Assembly (NCBI RefSeq): GCF_027596085.1
Contig: NC_072465.1
Span: 11,332,553 to 11,396,552 of the forward strand
DNA from: Anoplopoma fimbria
Lineage: Eukaryota > Chordata > Actinopteri > Perciformes > Anoplopomatidae
DNA length: 64,000 nt
Direction of reading: 5' to 3'
The translations under genes were made by a program, and so were the position numbers. Below are positions 1-10,934 of the stretch, one piece after another (positions within the stretch are counted from its first letter, which is position 1; the number at the start of each line of letters is the position of its first letter). The notes below the pieces were generated by a model. It was not told the DNA's origin. It saw only the letters and a list, made by a program, of their open reading frames with translations, and searched no databases.

Positions 1-515
1 TGTTTTATTAATGCAGATTTTTAATGTTGTGGCAGGTCAGGGGTGAACTGTTTAACTTTACTTTACATGCTGGGTAGTTTCATAATGTAAAGCATCATAT
101 ATGATGAGCTTCTGTATAGAAACTCTTTATATGCAAGGTATTCACTAACTGTCGTCAGATATAAAGGCAGTGCAGTATGAAGTAGTCCCTGTGGTCGAGT
201 AGAAGCATAAAGAGGCATTCAATGGAAATAAAACAAATTGTAATGTAACTATACTGAGTAAATATACTTAGTTACATTCCACCACTTTTGAGAGGATGAA
301 TAGACTCTTCTTGAGTCTCAGTCACCACCGGTCCTCTCTGTGGAGGGTCTGAGAGCTCCTGATGAGGACAGTAGACCCGTTATCCATCGACTCGCCCTGT
401 CGGTCCGTCCAGGAATGTTGTTGCTGTTGTTTAACGGGACCGACGGACGGAACCGGCCGCTGTGGACTGCTGTATTTTGGGCTAGGAGACATTCCGGGAG
501 GAGAAGTGGACTCAC
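1..515. other. Unassigned AT-rich DNA
   Basis: I see no gene here. The segment from about 240 to 290 contains a short stretch resembling the end of a common teleost DNA-transposon repeat (a 'tacattccaccactttt' end). From about 320 the composition becomes GC-rich and leads into the exon-like block described separately. Confidence 0.4.
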
Positions 516-690
516 CGTGAGCAGCAGAGCGGGGTTGTTAAAGAGATGCTGCTGGAAGAAAAGCCTCTGTCCCTTCAGGAAGTCGGAGACGTGGCAGCGG
601 TGTCAGGTTTCAGGTTTCAGGAGGAGAAACTTGTTGCCGAAGTTGTGACGCCAGAGGTCGACTTCTGTCCAGCTGTCCCAGCCCGCTTCT
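516..690 (-). other. Exon-like block, unidentified (possible pseudogene fragment)
   Basis: Read on the minus strand, this GC-rich block has one frame that looks protein-like, with segments such as WTEVDLWRHNFGNKFLLLK and, further on, FLKGQRLFFQQHLFNNPALL. It runs into a good splice donor (CTCACG|gtgagt; exon end at 516). The frame is broken by an in-frame TGA at 605-603, inside a local tandem repeat of 'caggttt', and a TAA lies just upstream near 695. No strong acceptor precedes it. I do not recognise the protein. It could be a relic exon of a minus-strand gene or a chance open frame. Confidence 0.25.
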
Positions 691-859
691 CTTTAAGATC
701 ATGTCATTTATAGCTAGTCATAAAGGATAGGACTGAAAAACTAAGCAGCTAGTGTCTTATAAAACCCATCACAATCCAAATGTAACTGAATACATTTACT
801 CAAGTATTAATAGCTCATTAGCAACAAAGAACTCTTAAACGTGCTGTGATCTAACCCCC

Positions 860-2258
860 TTTAAAGAAAGATGATCTTGATCCCTCTGTTCTTAGCAATT
901 TGAGGCCAATTTTTTAAACTTCCATTTTTATCAAAAGTTTTAGAGAAAGTGGTCTCAACCCAACTTTATCTTTTATGTGTCTAAATAATGTCTACGACAA
1001 GTTTCAGTCTGGTTTTAGAGCTTTACATAGTACAAAAACCCTCTTCCTCAAAGTATCCAATGACCTCCTTTTAGCAGCTGACGAGGGAGAGCTCAATTTG
1101 AGTTATTTTAGACCTAAGTGCAGTTTGACAAAGTAGACCATGCCATTTTAATCAACCGTCTTAAAAACTGGGTTGGCATCAAGTACTCTGCACTTGGTTG
1201 GTTTTATTCTTACCTTTCAGATAGAACACACTCTGTCACCATAGGTAATTACTCCTCCTCTACATCTCACATTACCTTAATGATATCAACTGTTGGAGGC
1301 ACAACATTTTCTTCAACTCAATAACTCCAATCAGAAATCATAGTATTCAGTCCCCTGAACCCTATCAGTCCCATCAAAAGTGCCCTTGGTCCCCTGTCTG
1401 TTAAGATACAGTCCACTGCCAGACACTTAGGAGTTGTATTTGACTCAGATTTGAGCTTCAAACCACACATCATAAACGTTTCCTTCAAATCAGAACCATC
1501 TCCAAAATCAAACTGATACTCTCACACCCTGACCTGGAAAAATTATTCATGCATTCATCTTTTCAAGACTAGACTACTGTAAACCCCTCCTCTCTGGCAT
1601 CAACCACAAGTCACTCTCTCACCTCCAACTAGTTCAGAACGCAGCAGCTCGACTTCTTGCTGGTTGTAACAGACGACATCACATAACAACAATCGCTGGC
1701 TTCTCTTCATTGGCTCCCTGTTCGTTTTAGAATTGATTTTAAGATTTTACTGATCACTTTGAAAGCACGTATGGGGCAGGTCCCAAAATATATAGTAAAA
1801 ATGTTGACCCCTTATGAGCCAGCTTGCAGCCTTAGATCCTCAGGTGGGGCCCTTCTGGCTGTTTCAAAGTCAAGCCATCAGGGCCCCTCGGCTTTGGAAT
1901 GACCTGCCTGAGGAGATAAGGCTTGAAGAATCAGTAATCTCTTTTAAATCACTTCTTAAAACTCATTTTACGGACTGGTATTTATGTGATGTCGTCGTGT
2001 CAATGCTTTATTTTATTATTGGTTTTACTAAATCATTTTACTATATTATTATATATTTTATTTGTTAGTTCATTTCTATTGCATCGATTGGTTTTACCGT
2101 GTTAAATATTTTACTGTTTTATGCTCAGTTTGTCTTTCTTTGTTGGGCCTCATTGTTGAGTTTTCTGATGTTTTATTGCCTAGGCTTTTCTGCTTTGTCC
2201 ATCAAAGAACTTTGTAAACTCCGTTTTTAAAGATGCTTTATAAATAAAGTTATTATCA
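860..2258 (+). mobile_element. 5'-truncated, degenerate L2-type LINE
   Basis: The plus strand carries reverse-transcriptase-like fragments in shifting frames. These include a SNLRPI / LPFLSKVLEKVV segment near 0.89-0.95 kb, FQSGFRALHSTKT near 1.0-1.05 kb, then FDKVDHAILINRLKNWVGIK and WFYSYLSDRTHSVTIGNYSS (about 1118-1260), and the C-terminal RAPRLWNDLPEEIRLEESVI block (about 1880-1940). The end is an AAATAAAGTTATTAT-type tail at about 2240-2257, as in fish L2 elements. Stops and frameshifts show it is dead. The clade assignment rests on remembered L2 motifs and the tail. Confidence 0.8.
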
Positions 2259-3239
2259 AGTACTCCACAAGTGTGAGGTAGGCTATGGAATGCCATTTAA
2301 TTAATTATTAAATAACAAAAGATAAATGCATAAATATGAAATACATTCTGTCAACAAATGAGGCAATAAATAAATGTAAATATATATAAATGAGACAATA
2401 TAAATAAGGTTGCACTAGCTAGTTAGCCTAATTCTTGTGCTTTGGTTCATTGCAATATAACAGATGGATATAAAAAGATCTCTGGAATAAATGTGGAATT
2501 ATTTAACAAAAGTCTCCTGAGCTAAACAAATCTGGAATTATAAAATAAAATGACCCTGAAATATATAAAAGTAGTCCTTTGACAAATAGGAAATAAAAAA
2601 CTGTTTATTTATTTATTGAACTATCCAGACTAATGGATATTTGTACGATTTAAATTGACTTATATATTCTTTACCTTATTTATTTAATTCATATGCATAT
2701 GTATTTAGTTAGTTAGTACTGAATGATATGCCATTCACAGTTTTACTTTATTTGACTGTGTACTTTTTCCACTTAACTGCATTTGAGGGGGAATATTGTG
2801 CCTGTTACTTCATTACACTTATCTAACATCTGTAGTTACATTTCAGATTAAGACTGTATCCTAATATAAACATTTTACCGTAACAACTACAGTTAAGTTG
2901 TGTTAAATTGTTTTGTTATTTGCCTTTTACAATTAATTACTTTGTCCACATAACTGATGATTATTTATCAAAAATCTTATTGTGTAAATATTTAGCAAAA
3001 AAGCTCCAGGGGTCAACAACATCGTCACATTATCAATATTGTGGTATTTGGTCAAAAATATTGTGGTATTTGATTTTCTCCATTTGGCCAGCCCCACAGC
3101 TGATCAGATCAAACCACCTGACATTATATAGTAAATGAGTTAAAGCTAGGGTGGGTATTAATTAATTAATTTCTTTACTGTAATATTTGGCAAAACTGTC
3201 CTAATAGCCAGTCAGCTATATGTAGGTGAAGTGCTCTGA
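2259..3239. other. Gene-free AT-rich DNA
   Basis: No gene is visible. Roughly 2700-2890 resembles a decayed teleost hAT-type repeat (ACTGCATTTGAGGGGGAATA-like text). The short open frames here have no recognisable protein. Confidence 0.45.
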
Positions 3240-3450
3240 GAATATCTGCTCATAACTTTGCTCTCCCCTGCCTCTGTGGGCCGCACCCAAAAATTGCCAC
3301 CGCTCATGTACACTTTGACCAATCAGAGCGAGGCTCCGATTCTCCGTTCTTATTGGCTGTGGGACTGTCCGGTCACCTTGGCAACGACGTTGGTGCGTCC
3401 CTGCGTGTTTCGTCTTCCTATCAATGTAACTGAATTCACATGAACGCGCA
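3240..3450. promoter_or_regulatory. GC-rich CCAAT / X-box-like block, no gene assigned
   Basis: A GC-rich island in AT-rich DNA contains a CCAAT box (gaccaatcag, about 3318), an inverted CCAAT (attggctg, about 3352) and a sequence close to the RFX X-box consensus (GTCACCTTGGCAAC, about 3372). These look promoter-like, but I find no transcript start or coding exon on either side. It could equally be part of a dispersed repeat, because the sequence just downstream (3440-3530) resembles repeat text. Confidence 0.25.
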
Positions 3451-4139
3451 TAACTGACGTTCGAGTTAATGCGTCTCAACGGCTTCGCCCACCTAGCTTT
3501 AATGGTAGCTTCACCTCCACCAGCAACTACATAAACATGGTGCCAACAGTAATACATCAGTAAAAATAATCCAACAATAATATAACATTGAGAGGCCAGT
3601 ATGCTATAAATACTTACCTATGTGGTGAGATACTTTTATGATCTGCAGGACTTATTTGTACTACAGTATTTTTAAACAATCATTTACAGTGTTATATTTC
3701 TACCCGCACTGAAGTAAAAGATCTAATAATGTCACAATATAATAGAAAATATAGGCCTGTTTTGGCAATTTCACTACTGCTTACATGGTCTCCTTATGCC
3801 TCTGGCACTAAATCAATGTCTCACCCTGTCCTCTCAGAATTTTTGAAATATTGCTGATTTAAAAAAACATCATCAATATAACTTTTAAAGTCAGGTTTGT
3901 TGATATCTTATCAGTACTCAATTATTTGTCTTCTTTTGGTGTAATCCCCACTGTGTGGTGAAGCCATAGATCATATTACACATTGCAAATGATGAAGTTC
4001 ATAACGGACTGAATAACTAATTTAAACATCGTTTATAGTAGACATTTGATTGGATTTAGTTCTTTTTAGGGTTAAAAGCCTGTTAATCTTTTACACCGTT
4101 TTGGTTTAGATTCTTCCAGCAGCAGTAGCACTCGTCCTT

Positions 4140-4232
4140 AAGCACAAAGAGTACAATAGCAGTAGTAGTAGTATTAGTCCTTCAGCACTAAGAGTACAAT
4201 AGCAGCAGCAGTAGTAGTAGTAGTAGTAATCG
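4140..4232. repeat. Imperfect tandem duplication ending in AGC/AGT runs
   Basis: A unit of roughly 60 bases containing 'agcacaaagagtacaatagc' and then 'agcactaagagtacaatagc' is present twice. Each copy is followed by trinucleotide runs of AGC and AGT. It is simple-repeat expansion with a short duplicated spacer, in the 3' flank of mrps33. Confidence 0.7.
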
Positions 4233-4351
4233 CCCACTAATGGTAGTCGTACTAGTAACAGTAATAATATTTTTTAGCAACAATATAAAGTAGTAGCAGT
4301 ACCATCAGCAGTGATAGTAATAACAGACACTTAAGAAGTAACAGATGCATC

Positions 4352-4357
4352 TTTATT
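4352..4357 (-). promoter_or_regulatory. Polyadenylation signal of mrps33
   Basis: AATAAA on the minus strand lies about 130 bases downstream of the mrps33 stop codon, a normal distance for a short 3' UTR. Confidence 0.6.
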
Positions 4358-4484
4358 GATATATTTAATAAAATGTTTAACACACCCGTCCTTCCTGTTC
4401 CTCCTTGAGGATGGCAGAGTAAAGAGTGTGTACACAGTCCAATGTTGTCTGTCTGCATAAAAAAAGAAAGAAAAAAGAAGCAGC

Positions 4485-5017
4485 TCATTTCTTCTTGCTG
4501 GCTCTCTTCCCCTCTCCTTTCTTTGGTTTCCCTTTTCCTCGCAGTTTCCTCAGGCGACGCATCTCCTCTTTGAAGTCCTCATGCTCGTCTCTGAGAAGGG
4601 AGAACAAACATTTGATCAAACTTTAAACATTGTCACCGGGGCGCAGAGTTTTCTTTTTCAACTAAGGTATTTTACTGTTTTTACGATCAATACAAAGGCC
4701 ACTGCTAATGACACCCAACACTTCCTGTATAGATGTTTCTCATTGAAAATCCTTCCAGCAGACCCAAGGACATAAATGATCAAGCATGTCATTTTGAGTA
4801 CCTGAACAGTCCCATGAACCGGAGCTTCTGGGTCATGGAGTAGTAGATCTTGTGCTGTGGGTACCAGTCGTACACCTCCTTCCTCTTGGCCATGGGAGGC
4901 TCCTGGAACAGCTGGACAACCTTCATAGATCTGGAGTCCGTCGGACGCACCACCTCCCCCAAAGATCTGAGCACTCAGTCTGGCCATGCGCAGAGCGTAG
5001 CTGGACAGGCCGGCCAT
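4485..5017 (-). CDS. mrps33: Mitochondrial ribosomal protein S33 (frame broken by one base)
   Basis: Small-subunit protein of the mitochondrial ribosome. Two coding exons: 5017-4802 (starts [20 protein letters not shown]; donor CAG|gtactc) and 4590-4485 (acceptor ttctcag; starts in the codon of R72, [18 protein letters not shown], and ends in a lysine-rich [14 protein letters not shown] tail). Motifs [19 protein letters not shown] and LRFMGLFR match vertebrate MRPS33. The frame changes after AQIFG: the DNA reads TTT followed by five G where four would keep frame (C5 run at 4956-4960, plus strand). With four G the protein would be 106 residues, the same as the human protein. A non-coding 5' exon probably ends at 6383 (CTACAG|gtaaga). 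An acceptor lies at 5023-5024, five bases upstream of ATG. The gene is divergent from tp53rk. An assembly error is likelier than a true pseudogene because introns and all other codons are intact. Confidence 0.92.
4956..4960 (-). other. One-base frame break in mrps33 exon
   Basis: Five C on the plus strand (G5 in the coding strand) join the two reading frames of mrps33. Upstream frame gives [10 protein letters not shown]; the other frame continues [11 protein letters not shown]. Only one base separates the two. Confidence 0.85.
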
Positions 5018-5024
5018 GACCGCT

Positions 5025-6382
5025 GAGCAGAGCAGAGAGGACTTCAAACTTGAGGCAGGTAGAACATAAAGGTCTGCAAAAAAAATATTCTCTGGTTCTC
5101 TCAACTGTGAAAAGTTGTTTTCTAACAGACATAATAGTAAGCTACAGATGTTAAGATGGTTCTCTCTTTCTGACCCATCCCTTTCCATTTGAAAATATGT
5201 TTTCCTTTATGAGAGAGTTGGAACGTGGTTTGATTAAGAATGGCCAACCACTCAGGAGACAGGGGCCCTCAGAGTTCCCCCATATTGGCCGACAACCCCA
5301 CCGCCTCTCATGCAGCTTCAGAAATTCGTTCTCACCAAGCCTTTGGGATTTTGTGAAGTATTCAACTTCAAAAGCGGGATATTTTCCTTAGCAACAAGAT
5401 ACAATTGTTGTGGAATATGTTGTTCATTAGCTCAGCAAGTCTCAGCACGTCTCACATGCTGCAATTTCGGAATGCTTGACCCACAAAGGTCGTGGCACGG
5501 CAGTTCATGCATGCAACAACTCAAATAGAAGAACCAATCACAGCTTAAGAAAATGTCCTGACCATTGACCAAATCAAAGATGAGTAAAGCCTCATCAGGT
5601 CTCGCCAACGGCTTCAAACAAACAAGTTCCAATCTTAACATATTTGCTGACTTGGCCTTCCTTCTTATGTTACTAAATTTAAATTTCATTTTTTTAAGTC
5701 GTGTCATGATAAACAAATGGAAGGAGTATTTGAGATGAAACAGAACTCATAGGCAACATGTGTTAGACTGACCGACCATACACTCAGAAGCCTGCTGTTG
5801 TGTGTCTGCCCTATTACGTATTAAAAATGGTAGAAAAAATGATCTGGCTCAATTTGTTTGTACATATAATGATTAAGGACACCCCAAAAAAAAAAATCGC
5901 CTCATTTGTATTTTTATTTATTTTGGACCAAAAGTACTGAACTTGTGTTTAACCTTATTTATTAGCTTTCCGATGATCAGAGAACCAGCATGTTTATTTG
6001 TTGTGTTAAATATTCAGCATAATCATTTTAGCAGTCAAATTTAAATAATAAACAGTAGTTGATTATCAAAGACGAACCAAAACGTGGTAGAACATATATT
6101 TGGAGGCCATATGTTAAAAAACAAAGTGAAAATAGGAAAACCAGCAGCCAGTGTCTTGTCTCGTGCTCGAATCTACAGGATAAAAGCGACCATGTTGACG
6201 GTGTTATGAATGTTTGTCCGTCCACATCTGTTCATGACAACACTGACTTAACACCGTTGGCTCATGTTAGTGATGTTTTATTCGTCGTATTGATGCCAAT
6301 CTTCCTTTAAAATCCTTACTGATAACCTCAACACGATGAAAAACTACACTTCCCTTCTTAACAGTCCTAACATGGTTCTTAC
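5025..6382 (-). other. Intron in the 5' UTR of mrps33
   Basis: This interval lies between a probable non-coding exon (3' end at 6383, donor ACAG|gtaaga) and the coding exon (acceptor tctgctcag at about 5023). I see no coding sequence of its own; the open frames inside match nothing I know. Confidence 0.55.
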
Positions 6383-6600
6383 CTGTAGCCTGAGAGGAAG
6401 TCCACGTCGTTCGTTAGTGGAAAACGCTAGAAACGCCGGTAAAACGCAGTAATCTCTAAATGAGGACTGCTACAGCTCAATGCAGTGTTCTAACGTGTCA
6501 GCTCCCATTCACCTTCACGAGCACCATACTGCCATCACAAGCTCTATCGCGCATGACACATTTTCCCTGGAGCTGATTGGTTAGTGGCGTTCACTTCCTG
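6383..6600 (-). promoter_or_regulatory. Probable mrps33 first exon and promoter
   Basis: The donor at 6383 marks the end of a likely non-coding first exon. Upstream (about 6590) is an ETS-type site (CAGGAAGTG on the minus strand), and another GGAAGT lies near 6755. ETS sites are usual in housekeeping and mitochondrial-protein promoters. No TATA box is evident. The start of transcription cannot be fixed from the sequence. Confidence 0.4.
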
Positions 6601-7593
6601 TTTCATGGTAAAGTGGTGTTTTTATTTCCAACACGAGCCACATTTCATAAATTACACATTTAGACACCAATCAGTCGTCATAACAACATAAATGAACACA
6701 GACTTACCTTAGTGTGAAGTCTGGCGTTACTTTATTTCAACTAAGCGCTAGCAGGAAGTCCGTCGCTCTTAAGAGTTCCGTGGGTTTGAAAGGTGTTGCA
6801 CAAAGTTCCGGTTATCCGTCGGCTGAAGCGCACTTATCGTGAAATATACGACCATTTGAATTGTGTGCGTCAATATGTATTTTACTTGAAAATAAAGCCA
6901 CAATATAAACGGTAAGATAAAGTTTATCATATTTCAAGGAATATGATACCAGATTATATATACACTAAAAACACCTCTGATACTAAGACATCTGATAGTG
7001 TAATTTGTTATATGTTGAAACCTCGAATTTATCTTAAATTTGTATTGAAAGTTATTGTTAAAGTGACGTTGCCATGATATTTGAGCAATTGAAGGTCATT
7101 ACATGATGAGTGAAGCAAACGAGTTTTGCATTCTTTTTCTTTTCTGTTGTTGGGTTACAGCTGTTGGGTTACAGCCATTAATTGAAACAATTAATGGAAT
7201 GGTTAAGTAGTAAATCCACAGCATTACTTATTGATTAAAATAATGTTTTTTGGTGTTATTTTGGGATGATAAATGTTAGAAAACTAATTTTAGCCAACTT
7301 CAAAAGACCCCACCTCTCTTCATGTGCTACTATGATGAAAGTCAACTCTCCTTAAATGATTGTAATCCAAATATTAAATTAAAAAAAATGGAAATCAAGC
7401 AATTTAAGTAAGCGATACATAAATATTAGTGTAAGTAGATTTAGAGATGGTTACGGTAAGTAGTGAAAGTAAAACGTTTCTTCTTCGCTTGGTCATATCA
7501 GCCGGACTTCTCCCTCTGTGGTTAGTGTCTGATTCTTTGGTGGCCGCTAGGTGGCAGACAGTAGAAGAAGAAGAAGAAGAGGCGGAAGTAAAC

Positions 7594-8038
7594 ATGGCCC
7601 AGGAAAAGAGCATGGCGGTCCAAGAGTTCCTCAGGAAAGCAGAGCTATTAAAACAAGGAGCAGAAGCTCGGGTGTACCGGGCGGAGTTCCTGGGAAAGCC
7701 GACTATTGTAAAAGAAAGGTTCACAAAGCGCTACAGACACCCGGTGCTGGACGAGAAGCTGACCCACCGAAGGACGGTGCAGGAGGTCCGCTCCATACTG
7801 CGCTGCCGGAGAGCAGGCAAGTCCAACAGCAGCCATCGGTCTGGACCCTAATTCTATCAGATTCGGGGTCCGATTGGCTTTGACTAACAGCAGCATCGTT
7901 ATCAGATGAAAACAGTTAGAAAAAGAAGATAAATTAACTTCATCCCAGCCAACCGGTGCTACAACAAAATCTTCTGTTACATGAGACAGTGCTGGGTTAA
8001 CCGAATAATTGTCCAGTTACGGAGCCCGAGAAGAGCTC

Positions 8039-8094
<56 letters not shown>

Positions 8095-9587
8095 AGAGAG
8101 AGAGAGAGAGAAATATATATAGAAATGCACATGCACAATTTCACAAATTGTCAATAAGAAACTACATACATTCAAACTAACATGCCAGGGGTCAACTGCA
8201 AAAAAAAAAATGCCATGAACTGCCTGTGATATATGTATGTAATTACACAATCAGAATTTGTGATGATGTCTCCTTTTTCTCTTTATCTTATTTCTTTATT
8301 TAAAAATAAATCACATTTTAGAAACCATGCCGGCTGTGCCTACATGTACCAGGTTGCATTGCGTGCAAGCGGTGGGTTTGCTGTCTGATAAATAAACAAA
8401 ATACACGAACAGAATAGAATATACTCAAAACGTAAATTAAATAAATATTCTTTATTCAACCGTACACCTTCAGATTTCATGTTTCTGGATCACACAGTTT
8501 AAGCAACATTTACACAGAAACATCAAGGATGTATTAGCACATGAAGGTAGAGGAGTGGAAGTAGAGACACTATTACACAGCTGGTTTATTCATCAACCAT
8601 TTCTTTCATTTTGTTACTGGAGCTGTTTTGACATAAACATGTAAATAGATTATTTGACAACTACCTCTCCCCTCGTGACGCAAGAGCCTGGAAGACGTTC
8701 AAACCATGCAGTAAACAATGTAAAAAAAAACTAAACAAAGCAGCCTCTCATGTTCAATCATATACCAGGTGAAGTGGCTTAAGTCGTTGGGATCGAGCCA
8801 CAGTCCTCTGAAGCTTCCTATCGGGCTACATTATAAGCCGGCCCACCGTTAAACGGTCCAATCAAATCAAGTTACTACCAAGTTACTAACTTCATTGTCG
8901 TTGTTTTTTGTGTTTTTTTATGTTCATATATATTATATATATTTCTGTGTAAAAAATAGTTAACGTTTATCCTTTTTTTTTTTTTTTTTTGTTTATTTGT
9001 CTGTTTCTGTGTACCAGTGAGCATGTGGTTTGAGTCTTTTTGTGAAATTTGTTGATATTGAATAATGAATAATAAAAACTCTCCTTCAACCTCTGTCCTC
9101 CTCAGGCATCTCTGCCCCTGTAGTCTACTTTGTGGACTACACATCCCACTGTATTTTCCTGGAGGAAATCGAGAATTCATTGACAGTGCGCGACCACATC
9201 GCCTCCACTCGGCAGTCTGAATGCAGTATGGAGCTGGAGTGGCTGGCTGAGAGGGCGGGCCAGGTCCTGGCCAAAATGCATGATGAGGACGTCGTCCACG
9301 GGGACCTGACCACCTCCAACATGCTGCTGAGACGCGGCCCGGAGGACGGGGAGTCGGAGCTGTTCCTCATCGACTTCGGCCTGAGCTACATCTCCGCCCT
9401 GCCGGAGGACAAGGGGGTGGACTTGTACGTGCTGGAGAAGGCCTTCCTCAGCACCCACCCGAACACAGAGGCTCTGTTTGAGAGGCTGCTGAAGAGCCAC
9501 GCGGCCGCGTCCAAGAAATCCTCAGCGGTCATTAAAAAGCTGGACGAGGTCCGATTGAGAGGGAGGAAGAGGTCGATGGTGGGATGA
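7594..9587 (+). CDS. tp53rk: TP53-regulating kinase (PRPK/Bud32, KEOPS subunit)
   Basis: Atypical small protein kinase/ATPase of the KEOPS complex, needed for t6A modification of tRNA; in mammals it can also phosphorylate p53. Exons 7594-7816 and 9106-9587 give 234 residues. Visible motifs: [12 protein letters not shown] (21-32) with the presumed ATP lysine K40 in IVKERF, LRCRRAGISAPVV across the splice, catalytic HGDLTTSN (139-146, D141), IDFGLS metal site (D164), [19 protein letters not shown], and the conserved C-terminal [14 protein letters not shown] 7594 has a good context (aaacATGG); an in-frame ATG at 7447 would add an unlikely leader. The intron starts with GC (GAGCAG|gcaagt) and ends ctcctcag, splitting G75; no GT donor keeps the frame. 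Compared with human, the N-terminus is shorter. The gene is head-to-head with mrps33, about 1.1 kb apart. Confidence 0.96.
8041..8120. repeat. (TA)n-(GA)n microsatellite
   Basis: A run of TA dinucleotides is followed by GA dinucleotides, inside the tp53rk intron. A T18 run also lies in this intron at about 8973-8990. Confidence 0.95.
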
Positions 9588-9702
9588 TGATCTGTGCTGC
9601 GTTCAGGGACAAGCCTCTCTGGAAATGATGTTATATTAACAAAGTTGTTATTATGAAAAACAAGTTTATAAAATGTTTTTTCTTCTTATGGAAGGCCGAT
9701 AT

Positions 9703-9708
9703 AATAAA
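9703..9708 (+). promoter_or_regulatory. Polyadenylation signal of tp53rk
   Basis: AATAAA lies about 115 bases after the tp53rk stop codon, on the coding strand. Confidence 0.6.
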
Positions 9709-9719
9709 AAGATGGACTT

Positions 9720-10930
9720 TGTAATGATGTTTGTACATTTTCTAACAGTTTATGTCTATAAATATTTGATACACAAAGTCAGACACATCAGCTTCTTCAT
9801 ATCCTTTGTTACTGATATTGTGGTAGCATGAACTGTAAGTTCCTGTTGCCCCACTTTACTACAGACCTTAAATTAAGTGTGCATGCTTTCAGGTCGAAAG
9901 ATGTTTTGGATAAAAACATGATGAGTTTGGTGGAATGTCATAAGTTAAAAGCCTTGTTTTCTGTTAATCAATGGTTGATGTCTGCAACCTGAACATCACT
10001 AAATCAGTGCTTCCTGGGATATGTTGCGTTTTTAACCACCACATTAAGTTTGATTGGTATGCAGCTCATATGCTTTTGACTTGTTAGCTGAATTATCATA
10101 AATCAGAAGACTCTGGGGTTCTCATGTAGCTGTCAGACACAGGTTTAATATATTGAGATCTTTCTAAATCACAGTTAACAGCACAGTCATCTTAAAAAAA
10201 CTAGTGGTATGCAGTCACTCCGAACAAAGTGTCTGCTTTGACCTTAAGTTGTAGTTTGAATGTTGTTCTTAAAATGTTTATGAACACTGATTTCATGTTT
10301 GTTAAGAGTTGTTTTGGGGTTTAGTTTATTTAATGTAGAAAACAGCAGAGGCCATCCGGTCTCTAAACTGAATTAAGCAATGCTCTGACATCTGCCGTAC
10401 AGCTCAAACAATATTAATATCAAAATATGTATCTATTATATAACTACAGCCTAGAGGCTTTTGAATATAATGTCGTCATAGAGGGAAATTCCAAACAGAC
10501 ACCATTTTTAAAGAACATTTAAAGCTAAATGTGTTAAGTGAGGAGTAAAAATATAAATATTTTTATGTTAATAACAACGTTATATATGATAAATCAATAG
10601 AGTTTGGAGATATATCAAAAAATAATTTAACTCCATGATCCATGTAGAGCTTAAGATTTCAAAATATATCTCCTCTTACGATGTTCAAACCAGACACTCA
10701 GAGCTCCACTTTTAAAGATTGAATACAGAGTTTTGAAATTCATTTTGGTTTTGGGGGTTATTCTCTTTTTCATACTTCCATACTATGTAATTCTCTACAA
10801 CTTATGATATAAGTAGTATACAAAACAAATACCTAAAAATTACAATGTAATAAGATACAGACACCATTCAAATTTCCATACCTTTATTTATATCTCAGAT
10901 TGACTCAATCCTAAAACACAGTTTTTAACA
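9720..10930. other. Gene-free AT-rich DNA
   Basis: I see no gene, strong repeat or regulatory motif in this stretch between tp53rk and the L2 element. Confidence 0.5.
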
Positions 10931-10934
10931 CCCT

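Noticed and set aside
603..605. In-frame TGA as a selenocysteine codon
   Set aside because: No SECIS-like structure was identified and the gene itself is not established; a disrupted exon is simpler.
340..648. 102-codon plus-strand frame
   Set aside because: Composition looks random; the more protein-like reading and the splice donor are on the other strand.
7447..7593. Upstream in-frame start for tp53rk
   Set aside because: The extra residues end in an acidic low-complexity run encoded by GAA repeats and do not resemble the family; ATG 7594 has the better context.
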